Of a stretch of DNA of 64,000 nt, positions 31,464 through 42,437 are shown one piece after another. The notes under the pieces were generated by a model. It was not told the origin of the DNA. It saw only the letters and a program-made list of their open reading frames with translations, and made no database searches. The DNA comes from Dryas octopetala. Lineage: Eukaryota > Streptophyta > Magnoliopsida > Rosales > Rosaceae. Made by a program: the position numbers and the translations under genes. Each line of letters starts with the position of its first letter. Position 1 is the first letter of the stretch. Where the stretch lies: NCBI GenBank assembly GCA_963921425.1, contig OY992832.1, forward strand, positions 6,758,001-6,822,000. The letters are read 5' to 3'.

Positions 31464-31688
31464 CCAGAGGGCATTGAAGATACACATGCCAAACAAGTGA
31501 TCGGTTTTCAGAAGGTGTTTATGAAAGCCGGACAGAGCGAGTATGTTTCTTTTCTGTTTAGTGCTCCCAAGAGCTTGGGAATTGTTGATTACGCTGGCTC
31601 CAAGCTTTTACCATCAGGCATACACACGATTGTGGTTGGAGATCATGGGCTCTCATTCCCCGTTCAAGTCAACCTCAAGCACAAGTAA
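31464..31688 (+). pseudogene. BXL: Detached 3' end of the split BXL gene
   Basis: 75 codons and a stop encode the C-terminal fibronectin III-like region of a GH3 beta-xylosidase ([39 protein letters not shown]). It lies on the same strand as the 12.3-15.1 kb copy and matches the intact paralogue from the PPEG motif on. The frame is open and undamaged. Compared with the paralogue, about 230 bases between GYGLS and PEG are missing from the split gene. The upstream neighbour is the truncated DCL4-like sequence, with no spacer. I infer it is the original last-exon end of the split gene; it could instead be a remnant of another tandem copy. Confidence 0.85.
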
Positions 31689-33446
31689 TTGGTTATTGTA
31701 ATCAAGCTTTTTAGTGGCAATTAGGTGATTGTGAATGAATAATTAGTAGGCTAGCTGTTTGTTGGTGGTAGCTCATCTTCCTCTTTCACCTTCAGGTTGT
31801 ATAGTGTAGGCCCAAATGATCAATAAACTCCTACTTTTCATTTTGGTTTTTGATAAGTTTTCCTCTCTTGTAATCTAATTAATATTTTGTGTCACTGTTC
31901 TAGATTTACTGACTTTATTTCTTGTAAAGATGTGATCCATTAATTAGGTGAGACCATGTGAGAGATGTGGTTAATATACATGTAGGGAGACTGCTTAAAA
32001 ATTAAAGGTTAAAATTTTGTAAGTAAATAATTAATCTGTTTTTTCGTTTTCCATTTTTAATGGTATGTTAGTTTCTCCAAGAGTTCTCAAGTAGTGAGAA
32101 TAAATTTTCAAGGCAGAAAGCTGAAGCTGTCCAAGACTTTATAATACTGTTTACAGGGAAGTAGAATTAAGCTCATCTATAATATGAGGGTGTAAAGTGT
32201 AATTAACTTTGTATAATAATAATGAACTTGTTGGAAAGAAGGTAGATATTTGTTTTTAAATTAATTGGTCCCAAACTTTATTTAGATTGCAAAAGAAAAT
32301 AGATCACTTCTTCAAATACAATTTCCATTTTCCTTTTGCTCATCAGACTCGATCTCATACACAAATACAATCATCCAGACCTGCAATGATGTTACAATCC
32401 ACATAACTACACGTGTAATCAATGTTATGTTGTAGCATGTTGTCTGTAGAGAGTCCGGATCCTCTGTTCCCAAATTGTGTGTCCCCTCCCTATCCCCTGC
32501 TTTATATTATGACATCTGTCCTCACACATAACTTGGTGCCACATTCTACTCAGTCAGTGTAATCATCATGCACGTACAACGTTAACTTGAATGTAATTGC
32601 GATTAAAAGATATATATTGTTCTAAAATTTAAATATTTAACTGCCGAAGATGTTGAAACCTTTGTGACTCCCCCTACAATTAAGAAAACATCAGTAAGTT
32701 AATGAATCAAATTAATTACTTAGAGCACCTCCAACAGATCGAGGTTGCAAACAAAATTCTGTTTTTCATTGGTGGCTCCAATCAAAGACCGAAAAAAGTT
32801 TCCAAGAAAAAAGCTAACTATTTATTTACAAAAATAAATCAGCTGCTCCATCTCCAAGGAGTAACTCCTTTTCGCTGGTGAGCACTGCTCTATCTCATTG
32901 TTACTGATCAGTAGCTCTTGGGGCATGTTCTCCTTTTTCAATTCAGATAGGGCCATAATAAACCAAGGATAACCAAAACAATGAGAGGTTATAGATCCAA
33001 TCAACAAAGACATTAGAGTATTTTTCTTTTGATGGCCAAGTAGTAGAGAATCTAAATGCATAAATAAATAATTGAGAAGTTAAAACTCAAGTTTTACGAG
33101 TCAAGCTCGAGCAAATAGGATAATAATGTAAACTAAAGATGGTCACAAGTTTTACAAATCAGCATAAATTCAATTTTCATTTGTATTTTCATGAATTTAA
33201 TATTGTTTTTCTGTATTTGAGCTTTAACTTAATTGGAACAAACCAAAATCGAACAAAAACACAGTACAAATTTGAGTTGTATACCCCCATTTGCAGTTTG
33301 TCCTTTGCGTACAATTACATATCGTGCGGACGTTGTCGTTACGGATATTGCAAAGGCATAGTGGTGATACTGTGATACAGAGTAAGCTTGCCATTTTTGT
33401 CAATTCATGAAGTGAATATGTGGTTAGAATTTGAAAAAATTATAGG

Positions 33447-33600
33447 GTATAACCAATATAACACTACGTGGTATAATAAATTCAACGTGTAAGGTATTAC
33501 TGGACGATGTGTTTATATTAGTAGAGTATAATATTAATAACATCCACTCATATTATAATAAATAGACTGGTTATACCACATGTCAATATAACGGTTATAC
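33447..33600. repeat. Small inverted-repeat element (MITE-like)
   Basis: GTATAACCAATATAACA at the left end pairs, imperfectly, with the complement of CAATATAACGGTTATAC at the right end, and both arms contain a CACGTGGTATA/TATACCACATG-like word. It is about 154 bases with no coding capacity. The target duplication is not clear. Confidence 0.45.
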
Positions 33601-34105
33601 AGAATAATTTCTCTAGAATTTGTTGGCACTTGGCAACCAATAATCTTCAATTGACACATCCATCACCATCTACTCGTCCTTCATGCACTATTTTCGCCCG
33701 GGGTCATTTTTATGTATTAGATTCGTGCAAGTTGTGATTGTAAGAAAAGTAAATAAATAGTTATTGAGGTAATCCAGTTGAAAGTCACTCAAGTTCGATT
33801 CATCCTCAAATGATCTAATTTAATAACACATTTAGTAAGAATACAATAACTTTTTGAACTATTATAGAACAAATTATTATTATTTGTTAGTGTTTAAAAT
33901 AATAATCGACTGATCATGATGGTCAAGATGGTCTTAATCACTTATTGACCATCACATTTGGACCACCAATTCGACTACAGGCTTATTTGGGAGTGATTAT
34001 GTAGAAAACACTTTTATTCAGTAAAACTTTCACTAGAAGTGCTTTTCTTAAAAATTCATAAATTTTTTTAAAAACAAATTCAAGTGATTATTGTTAATAT
34101 ACTTG

Positions 34106-34113
34106 GAAGCACC
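34106..34113 (+). repeat. 8-bp target-site duplication of hAT element (left)
   Basis: GAAGCACC is repeated exactly at 35844-35851, just outside the opposite end. Eight base pairs is the hAT signature. Confidence 0.85.
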
Positions 34114-35843
34114 TAGGGGTCACCAAAAAGCCTAAGACCCGAAGCTCGACTGGCCCATTGGGCCCGAAGTTCAATCTGACCCAAAATTTGGGCCGGCCCA
34201 GCCCGAATAGTCATTGGACTGGGCTTAGGTCATCCCCTTGAAGCCCACGGATCGCCCGAAGTCCGGCTCGCTTAGGCCCGGCCCAAAGCCCATTAACACA
34301 CAATATATCTTCAATAAAAAAAATATAGGATTTTGATTATGTTGTGAATCAAACATGAAACCTCATGAAACAAACTTCAACTTTTAACCAACTGAACTGA
34401 CTAGTTTATTTGTCTAATTGGTGAATCAGAACATATTTAATAGATTTTTCATTTATATACTCTAATAAATTATTAATATACTTATTAAGTTATTATATAA
34501 TACTATAATCATAGAATGTTAGTAAATAGTAATAGTGTAAACTGTGTAATACCATAAATAATAAATTTTTAAACTTATATACAGCATTACAAATTTACAA
34601 CTATAGTTATTAAAGTTATTATAATAAACTTTTATAATATAACTATAATTAAAGTTATTAAACCACGATTGTTTATTAATTCAACGATATGAACCGTTCA
34701 TTTTTTATATTGATAGTCAAAAATCATCCTTACAAAAAATCGGCCAAATAGAAATTCATATACCCATTCGAATGTTCGATTATCATTAAAAAAACCACGA
34801 TCATTCATTAATTCGACCACTATTACGTCATTCTTACATCTTCGATTGAGCTAATTTTTTGCAAAGATTCTCTTTGAGTGGGGAACTAAAGTTTGAATAG
34901 TTCGGATCGTTGAAAACACGATCGATATGTGAGCTTCTACATATAAATACACTTGAAGAGTATAATTCTAATAACTTTCTCGTTGAAACCTTATTGTTTC
35001 CATAATTATGAAGACCACAACGTGATTTCAACAATCTGACCCGTTCATTTTTTATGTTCATAGTCAAAGATCATCCTTACAAAAAATCGGCCAAATTGAA
35101 ATTCATCTCCCATTCGATTAATTATCATTAGAAAAACCACGATTGCTCATTAATTCGACCACCATTATGTCACTTTTATATCTCCGATTGAGCTCATTTT
35201 TTGCACGAATTATCTTTGAGTGAGGAACTAAAATTTGAATGGTTCGGATCATTGAAAACATAATTGCATCGTTTGTTTATAAAAATATGTAATAAAATAT
35301 ATAATAAAACATATGTACATTTATATTTTATTATAGTTGTAATGGTGTATATAATTTTAAAAGTTTATTATTTATGGTATTACACTATTACTAACATAAT
35401 AGTATTATATAATAACTTAATAAACATATTAATAATTTATTGAAGTAAACAAACGAAAGATCTATTAAATATGTTATGATTCACAAACTTAACAAATAAA
35501 CTAGTCAGCTCAATTGGTTGAGAGTTGAAGCTTGTTACATAAGTACTCATGTTCAAATCATAACATGCCAAAATCCCATATATTTTTTTTTGAAGATATA
35601 TATATGTGTCTAAACAGGCTTTGGACTCATTCTGAGCCACCCGTTCAGGCCTAACCCGGCCTGGCTCTCCAAGCCCACAAGCCAAAGCCGAATGGGCGAG
35701 CCTTGGGCTTGTGTATTAAAGCCCAAGCCTAGCCCGGCCCAGCCCAAAAGTCCTATTGAACTCCTATAATTAAAGCCAGAGCCCAGCCTAAACCCAAAAA
35801 ATTTGGACCGGATTGGCCTAGTCTGGCCCATTGCCAACCCTTA
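34114..35843. mobile_element. Non-autonomous foldback hAT element
   Basis: This 1730-bp element sits between 8-bp direct repeats. Ends: TAGGGGTCACC at the left; the right end read inward is TAAGGGTTGGCAATGGGCC, in the style of plant hAT termini. Both ends carry GGCCC/GGGCC-rich subterminal repeats (34140-34300 and 35630-35825). Long inverted arms run to about 34650 and from about 35290. The centre holds a tandem pair of about 250-base related units (about 34680-34925 and 35030-35270, sharing CCGTTCATTTTTTAT and ACAAAAAATCGGCCAAAT). There is no transposase frame. Confidence 0.85.
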
Positions 35844-36545
35844 GAAGCACCCACCAAGTGCTTTACTCGGAAGTATTTCCAAATACTTGTTAGAACCCAA
35901 AAGTATTTCTTAATTTTTTTTATCAAATATAAATAAAAGTATTTTTAACTATTTAAAAGTGCTTTTAAATCTTCTAAAATCACTGTCAAATAAACCATAC
36001 ATCTTGACTTTAACTTAAACCATAAACGAGGTGTAATTCAGTCTCTTGGTAGCTCAAAAGAATCAAGATTATAAAGTTTTGGACGGAGAGATCAACAAAG
36101 TAGACAAAACGTGAAAAATGACTCATTTGGTGAAAAATCCCAAAGAAAAAAAAGGAGTCCATGGTAATATGGATGGGTGCGGCATCAGAATAAAAGAGCT
36201 CACTAAAAGCAAATAATTAGGAAGCATAATTGAAGAGATTATTAGAGTAATAAATAAAGGCAAGGGGCTTTCACACGAGGAGAGGAAAAGCGAGGAGAAG
36301 AGGAGAGGAGTCATTTCCACGATACGCATTCGTCAAACCTCGTGAAGGCCCACATTCCCCTGCACGCGTGCTTCATCCGACGGTCATCATTGCACCCGCA
36401 ATACACGGAAAGCATTTCCAAGGCCCCCAATCCGACGGCTCCCACTCTCCGTGTTTGACTCCTCTCTGTCTCAGTCCCAGCACACATCCCAATAAAACCC
36501 CAAATTAAATTAAATACCCACCACCACCCAAACACGCCCTTCCAT
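35844..36545. other. Intergenic; upstream region of SAC51-like gene
   Basis: No gene is seen. The part after about 36300 is less AT-rich and should include the promoter of the bHLH gene. Confidence 0.45.
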
Positions 36546-36571
36546 CTCTCTCTCTCTCTCTCTCTCTTCCA
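36546..36571 (+). promoter_or_regulatory. CT-rich tract in SAC51-like leader
   Basis: A TCTCTC run marks the likely start of the long, intron-containing 5' leader of the bHLH gene. CT tracts near plant transcription starts are common; the exact start is not visible. Confidence 0.4.
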
Positions 36572-37285
36572 CTACTAGTAGTAGATCTTGTTCAGCAGCG
36601 CAAATCTAGGGAATTTTTTTTTTCTTAGAGAAACCCACTGAAATCCGAAATCTGAAGTCTGATCCTCCATAATCGTTAACCTGGTTTTGTTCTGCAACCT
36701 TCTCAGAAAACCTAGGTTTTGCTCCACAAATTTGTTATCTTTTCTTCTGTAATTTTTTGTGGGTTTATTTTGGAGGGATTTGAGGTTAGATTTGTTTGTT
36801 TTTTGAGGTTGATTCCGTTCATGTCATTTCTTTTTAAAATTTTCCAGCTTGGTTTGATCTCATGAACTAGGGTTTTGAATAGGAATTTTTGTTCTTAATT
36901 ATTATTAATTTTGTTCATTAACTGTTTTCTGAGTTTTTTTCTTCTGGACTAGTTTCTGTTTGGTTGCTGAGAAAACTGCGGAAATTAAGTGATGATTTTA
37001 ACTTGATATTTGTGTTGTGATTGGATTAGGATCATTAGGATCAGTTAAGTAAATGGACTTTGCTTTGCTAGACTCACATAATGAAATTTTATCTATTTTC
37101 TTCACACTTTTTATCATTAGCCAAATTGGGTTTCTTTGTGTGTGCTATTCTGTTAACTGACTTATTTCAAAGACATAAATGTTATTTAATGTTAGATTAA
37201 CCTTGGAAATTTTTTCCCGTTTTTCTTTTCCAGTGAAAGTTGGAGTTCATGCCCTATTAATTTGGAATTGAAGAAGTAAATCAAG

Positions 37286-37363
37286 ATGCCGTGGACGTCT
37301 TCTTTTGTGAATTACAACAGGAAATGTGTTGGCTTGGTGGTGTTCTTTCGCGTCATACTGTAA
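37286..37363 (+). promoter_or_regulatory. Small uORF in SAC51-like 5' leader
   Basis: ATG to TAA encodes 25 residues (MPWTSSFVNYNRK...). If this part is exonic it precedes the conserved uORF. I do not know that its peptide is conserved. Confidence 0.35.
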
Positions 37364-37741
37364 TTTGATTCAATTTGGTGAGACTATACTCTCCGAATTG
37401 CAGTTTATTGTACTTCATTTGCTTTATTCAAGTTATCTCTGCTTCTTTTATGTGCTCGTTGCCAAATTTTTCAAAAGATAAAGGAAACATTGTTTGGTTA
37501 TGCATAGAAACAAAACAGGAACTCAGATGAACTGAAATGTTCCTTTTGTATAAGTAATCTTTCAATTTTTGTCTATATACATATCAAATGGAGCATTAAT
37601 GAATGGTTGTGTTAGTTGTTGTTCTGTCAACCTCAATTCTAACAATGCCGTTTTGACGGTTTACTGCTGCAGGTGAAACTCTTTGGTGTTTGTAGAAATC
37701 CTTTTATTTGGTGATTTTTAAGGGTGGCTGGAGAAGTGAGA

Positions 37742-38317
37742 ATGTACATTGGGCTAACCATAAAGAGATACCGAGCTATTAAAGAAGTTGGGAAGATTAT
37801 AATGAGTGTCAGGATCATTGCCTACTACCAACTGATGCAAGTTTGTCAGGTACAACTAATATTCATGTCTCCGTTCTGCTGTGCTAATGCTCATATTCTT
37901 TTAGCTTCGATTGAATTCCATTACATGCTCAGTTAACTTCACTTGTTGAGTAAGAAGGAAAGATGATTGTCATTGAGGATTGTGAGAGAACTATTTCATA
38001 TAGAAGCCATAGTTATTAGCATGTATGGTCGGCATGATGCTAGTTTGTTGAACTTTTATTCTTTCCAACAGTGATCAGATTCTTATGATTTGGGGACAAG
38101 TTACTTTGAAAACTATGAAATTATGCTTTTTTGTTTCTTTAATTTAATTGCAAAGTGTGTATGTTTTTTTATTTATTATTTAATTCTCTTTTATGCTTAT
38201 CTTATTGCATTTTGTTGACAACGTGCTTTAGCATGTACCACTTTTTCTCATTGATGTCCTTCTATTTTTCTATTTCAGGCTGAATATTTCCGTCAGTTGC
38301 TTAAACCTGTTACGTAG
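37742..38317 (+). promoter_or_regulatory. Spliced conserved-peptide uORF of SAC51-like bHLH
   Basis: Exons 37742-37849 and 38279-38317 join in phase 0 to encode a 48-residue peptide whose second half reads MSVRIIAYYQLMQVCQ then AEYFRQLLKPVT, followed by TAG. From family knowledge this matches the conserved uORF that represses translation of SAC51 and SACL mRNAs and is relieved by thermospermine. It lies about 265 bases before the main start codon, in the same final exon. Unspliced reading gives a different, longer end, so splicing is needed to make the conserved C-terminus. The upstream exon begins at an AG near 37672. Confidence 0.8.
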
Positions 38318-38581
38318 TCTAATATCACAAACCGTCTGGACTCTGGGATTTGGGATAGACTGTCCTCTGGCTGTATTCATACATAAGAAAGAAGGCAGTT
38401 GTATTGATTTTGGTTGCTGGTTGTTAGGGAATAGGTGGCTTTCCTGTAGTAGAATGGCAATAACTTGATTTGCAAAGTAGCCCTGATACTACTTTAGGAA
38501 CCTTCATCCAGTCAAAAGGCAAAGAACTTACACTCTAGAAACTCCATCCATCTATTTAGCTTTAAGTGCTTAGGATTTCTG

Positions 38582-39310
38582 ATGCAGAGTGACCAACAAT
38601 TTGACCCCAACAAGGCAGCACCCGCCTTTGCAAATCAAGTGGGTGATAATTACATGCATATTCCAGTTGCATCTGCATGTGGTGCAGGTTTACCTCATGA
38701 TGCAAGGCACTTTAAACCTTTCCATGGTGTTGAATTTCAAACCTCTGACATTTGCCCGAAGAATTTCATCATCTTCGACCAGACTGATCACCGAAGTCAG
38801 ATTATGTTCAATCCTGCAATTGCCCACAAAATTACTGGTCCTGCCTTTAACATCTGTGCAGCTTACATCCAAGACAATTTGAGATTGAATGAGGGAAATA
38901 ATGATGATAGAGAATCATCATCCTCAATGAAGGAGGATTCAGATGATATTGATGCATTGCTAAGCTTGGAAGAGGAAGATGAAGAAGAATATGATGAGGA
39001 AGAGATCAGTACAGCACGAACTCATGGAAATTATGGGAGCTCATCTGATTCTTGCTCCAATTATGGTTTGAAATCCAGGAAGGATAAGTTATGTTCTTCA
39101 CTTGAAAAATCGTCCGACATTGGTAGCAGCAGCAGCTGCGAAAGTGAAAGGAAACGGCAGAATATGAAGAAGATGGTGAGGGTGCTGAGAGGGATTGTAC
39201 CTGGTGGGAATCAAATGAACACTGTCGGTGTTCTAGATGAAGCTGTTCAGTACTTGAAGTCTCTCAAGGTTGAGCTGCAGAAGCTTGGAGTTGGGGATTT
39301 GAATGACTAA
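38582..39310 (+). CDS. SACL: SAC51-like bHLH transcription factor
   Basis: An intronless main ORF of 242 residues. The N-terminal half has SAC51-family-like stretches (CPKNFIIFDQTDHRSQIMF), followed by a strongly acidic segment (DDIDALLSLEEEDEEEYDEEE), a Ser-rich stretch, then the HLH domain (SERKRQNMKKMVRVLRGIVPG … LDEAVQYLKSLKVELQKLG). The basic region lacks the usual DNA-contact residues, as in SAC51/SACL proteins, which act by heterodimerising with other bHLH factors in vascular development. Identification rests on the protein together with the upstream conserved uORF. The start is the first ATG of the frame and follows an in-frame gap from the uORF. The gene is probably controlled at translation by thermospermine. 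Confidence 0.85.
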   Translation: MQSDQQFDPNKAAPAFANQVGDNYMHIPVASACGAGLPHDARHFKPFHGVEFQTSDICPKNFIIFDQTDHRSQIMFNPAIAHKITGPAFNICAAYIQDNLRLNEGNNDDRESSSSMKEDSDDIDALLSLEEEDEEEYDEEEISTARTHGNYGSSSDSCSNYGLKSRKDKLCSSLEKSSDIGSSSSCESERKRQNMKKMVRVLRGIVPGGNQMNTVGVLDEAVQYLKSLKVELQKLGVGDLND

Positions 39311-40930
39311 GCTTGAACTTAAGCTATGGTGATAATAATGGAACTCTGTTTTCTATCCTCCCCCTCTTCTTAATGAAGATGATGATCCCTGATATTAGTA
39401 CTCATATTGGGCCATTAGTCCTAATGGCAGTGGGTTATGCTCTGATTCTGATTCTGGAGCTTCCGGTTGGGATCCTGAAATTGTCTTCTAATGTCCTCTT
39501 CTTCGGAAGTGATGAGTAGGGGTGTTAGGGTTGATTTGTATTATGCTTACTCATTTCCTTGTTTTTCTTTTAATTCTGTATGTCAAGTTGCCTCTATCGA
39601 CTGCTATATAATTATGCACCCTTTCTCTAGCCTTGGTTTGCTCAAATTTCATTTAAGTTATATTTGATGTTCCATCTTAATTTGCTTATACTGCTCTGGA
39701 ATATCCTGTGGCGGGAGTCACCAAGTTCTGTTACTGTTTTATTTCTCTAATATGTACCTCATTCATCTGTTCGAATTCCGAGACATGAACATCATTGTCA
39801 ACATGCATGGTGTATATTTTTTTTCTCACTGCCTTAACCAATAAGCAGCTATGTTTGTGGCAACCTTGTGTAATATCATTTATTTGTATTTGGTGCTTGA
39901 TTCAGTTTGCCCCTTTCTCTTTTAGGCTCATATGGGTGCTTCTTTCTTTATGTGACCATGTCTGGCTGAAATCTGTGTCACTATCTTGGTGTTTTTATGT
40001 ATGCTTTTCATTATCTTTTAAGGTGCTGGAATTGTAGGGACATGGATGGATGGGGCTTTTGCGTCCTCCCAAGTCCCATCCCTGTACTGAAGCCCCAATA
40101 GGCAGTGGTGTTAGTGGCGCACCACTGAAGACTTTTTTCCACTACCCATTTCCTGCTAATGTTCTCTGCCTTTAGGCCCCACTCTGAAATCAATTTGGTC
40201 AAGTTGGATGAGTGTCTATACTCCCCCTATGGGTTCTCTAGTCATTTCCTGATGACTTTTGCCCATCCATCTATTCACTTTATTTCCTTTCGAAAATTTG
40301 AAAGAATTAATTTATCTGAAAAAAAATTGAAAACAAAAGGAGCATCATATTTAAACAAATGAATTCATAGTTTGAATTCAAAAGTTTGTTAGCCATGACA
40401 AAATTATAGCAGTAAGATAACTGTCAGAGTAAATCGGAAAAAGAATGAAAACTTTCATTTGCGTAACTTGCCTATTTGAAAAGTTACCCCAAGTTGTACA
40501 AGATGCTGGTGGTGCACTGAAAATTTGATGGAGGCATAAATTACAAAATGTATAGTGGTTTTAACTTTAGAGTATAAGCACTATAGAACTTTCATGAGGT
40601 GGAATTTATGCAGAACCACTTATACCAGTGGCACTCGTAATTGTGAAATGGTACCGCAAATATTGTAAAAGTACAACTTGTCTAGCTTACACAATAAAAG
40701 TACTGCAAGTATTTAGCCAGTTTGGTTTTTCAAGACTGGTTGTGATTTTTGTTTTTGGTTACATTGGACAAAGGAAAAGCAGTTTGTTATATATGTTTTA
40801 CCACTGATGTTATATATGTTTTAGGCTTTCTTGAGTTGTAATAATTTTGTGTCCCCAATGTGACAGGTGGGTGAAACTAACAGTGTTGATGGATGTAATA
40901 CTAATACGTACTCTACTTGATGTAGGTTTT
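39311..40930. other. 3' UTR of SAC51-like gene and intergenic
   Basis: The first about 350 bases look like a 3' UTR. Beyond it no gene is recognised. Confidence 0.5.
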
Positions 40931-41305
40931 CAGCTGGGAAGTTAAGGAAACGTCAAATTCTGGTGAGGCTGGGATTGGAGTAGTTGTAAGGGATCGTAAT
41001 TGCAGGGTGATTGGTGGTAATGTTTGCTGTTAGTTGCTTGGCTGATTCAATTGATGTTGTTGAGGCCTTGGCAGTGAAGAAGGCTTGTTATGTGCTATGA
41101 AACTTGAAATATATATTGGATGTGGAGGTGGAATCTGACTCTAAGACAGTGATTGATGCTCTTAACAAATCTTCCAGTTATATTCGTTGGCCAATTTCTC
41201 TAATCATTCATGACATTTGGGATGACTTGAAAGCTGAATTTTCCTCTGTTAGGTGGTCTTGGATCCAAGAGGAGCAAATGGTGCGTAACTTGGAGAAGAG
41301 ATGAG
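40931..41305 (+). pseudogene. RNase H-like (retroelement-type) fragment
   Basis: Broken frames read GIGVVVRDRNCRVIGG, then ADSIDVVEALAVKKACY and LDVEVESDSKTVIDALNKSS, then SVRWSWIQEEQMV. This is the RVT_3/RNase H-like fold found in plant non-LTR retroelements and in domesticated relatives. At least two frame changes and a stop (ATGTGCTATGA near 41092) separate the pieces. No reverse transcriptase is adjacent. Confidence 0.75.
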
Positions 41306-41472
41306 AAGCATCTAGTCTAAGAGAATAGGAGATTAATTACACTTCAGGGAATTACCCTTTCTGGGAAAAGCAGCCAACTCTAGAAGCACTATTCTAGAAA
41401 TAATAATAATAGGAGACAATATACTTTGATTATTTTAGGGATTTCAAAATAAATTACGAAAAAGTGTCTCTC

Positions 41473-41605
41473 CTACATGGATGATGCTCATGACAAAGAG
41501 AGATTTCCGGAGACAAAAAAGGAGCTGGATCCTCTTCAGAAGGATGAGGCACTGGCAACCGTCCCATTTCTTATATTGGGAAACACAACGATCGATTTAG
41601 TAATT
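41473..41605 (+). pseudogene. SAR1 GTPase exon fragment
   Basis: A short stretch encodes [20 protein letters not shown] and [12 protein letters not shown], the middle exon of a SAR1-type small GTPase (COPII coat), with changes at the NKxD-like site (LGNTTID in place of LGNKID). There are no flanking exons. It is diverged from the copy at 47478. Confidence 0.8.
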
Positions 41606-41740
41606 AACCAAAACTAGAGCCCTGACTTGTAGCTAACAAATACACAAACTAGGAAAGAAATATTTACCATGATTTCATATCTTAACATCAAGGGCTGCAT
41701 GACAGCCTCCTTGCACACCAACCGAATATCTTGCATACCC

Positions 41741-42437
41741 TGGTGGCTTTTCACCTTGGTTTAGGGGGGAGGGTCTTCGCAAATTTATGGGAGAAGAGAA
41801 TGTTCGGCCCATTTTTTATGAAGGACAGTATTCTGGTGTCCAAGATTTTTTTTGAGGAAATTGGCACCACAGTACATTGCAGCTCATTATATTAGAGCAG
41901 CCTACATCACTACTCCACGCCTACGGTTCCGTTTTGAACTCGGGAAGAGAGGGTATGAATTGGGTCTTCCAAGTGTTTACATAAAGTACTTCAAAGGCCT
42001 GTGGCACTACATTGGCTCCCTATCCAAGAACACCCTGCACTTACTCATCGATCTTATATATACAGCCAAATCTCAAATTGTCCATTATGTTGTCTAAATA
42101 CAAACACCTGCAGTCTTTGGATGAACAAGTTAAGGGTGTTCTTGGATAGGGGGCCAATGTAGTGCCACAAACCTTTGAAGTCCTTCATGTAAAGACTTGG
42201 AAGACCCAATTCATACCCTCTCTTCCCGAGTTCAAAACGGAACTGCAGGCGTGGTGTAATGATGTAAGCTGCTCCAATATAATGAGCTGCAATGTTCTAT
42301 GGTGTCAATTTCCTCAAAAAAAATCTTGAACGCCAGAATACTGTCCCTCATCAAAAATGGGCCAAACATTCTCTTCTCTACTCCTATAAATTTGCCAAGA
42401 ACCTCCTCCCAAACCAAGGCAAAAGGCCACCAGGGTA
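41741..42437. repeat. Palindrome with about 300-bp arms from a gene fragment
   Basis: 41741 to about 42040 is repeated in inverted orientation at about 42131-42437, around a loop of about 90 bases. Similarity is roughly 85-90 percent. Both arms hold pieces of one coding-like sequence (minus-strand arm: FATVATLVAFCLGLGGGSW; other frame: FRFELGKRGYELGLPSLYMK, GLWHYIGPLSKNTL). I cannot name the protein. Confidence 0.75.

Larger units (their letters stand above)
31689..34113. other. Intergenic
   Basis: It starts with the likely BXL 3' UTR. No gene was recognised in this AT-rich stretch. A small inverted-repeat element lies at 33447-33600. Confidence 0.5.

Noticed and set aside
39313..39519. ORF after the SAC51-like stop codon
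   Set aside because: Composition and position fit the 3' UTR; no family similarity seen.
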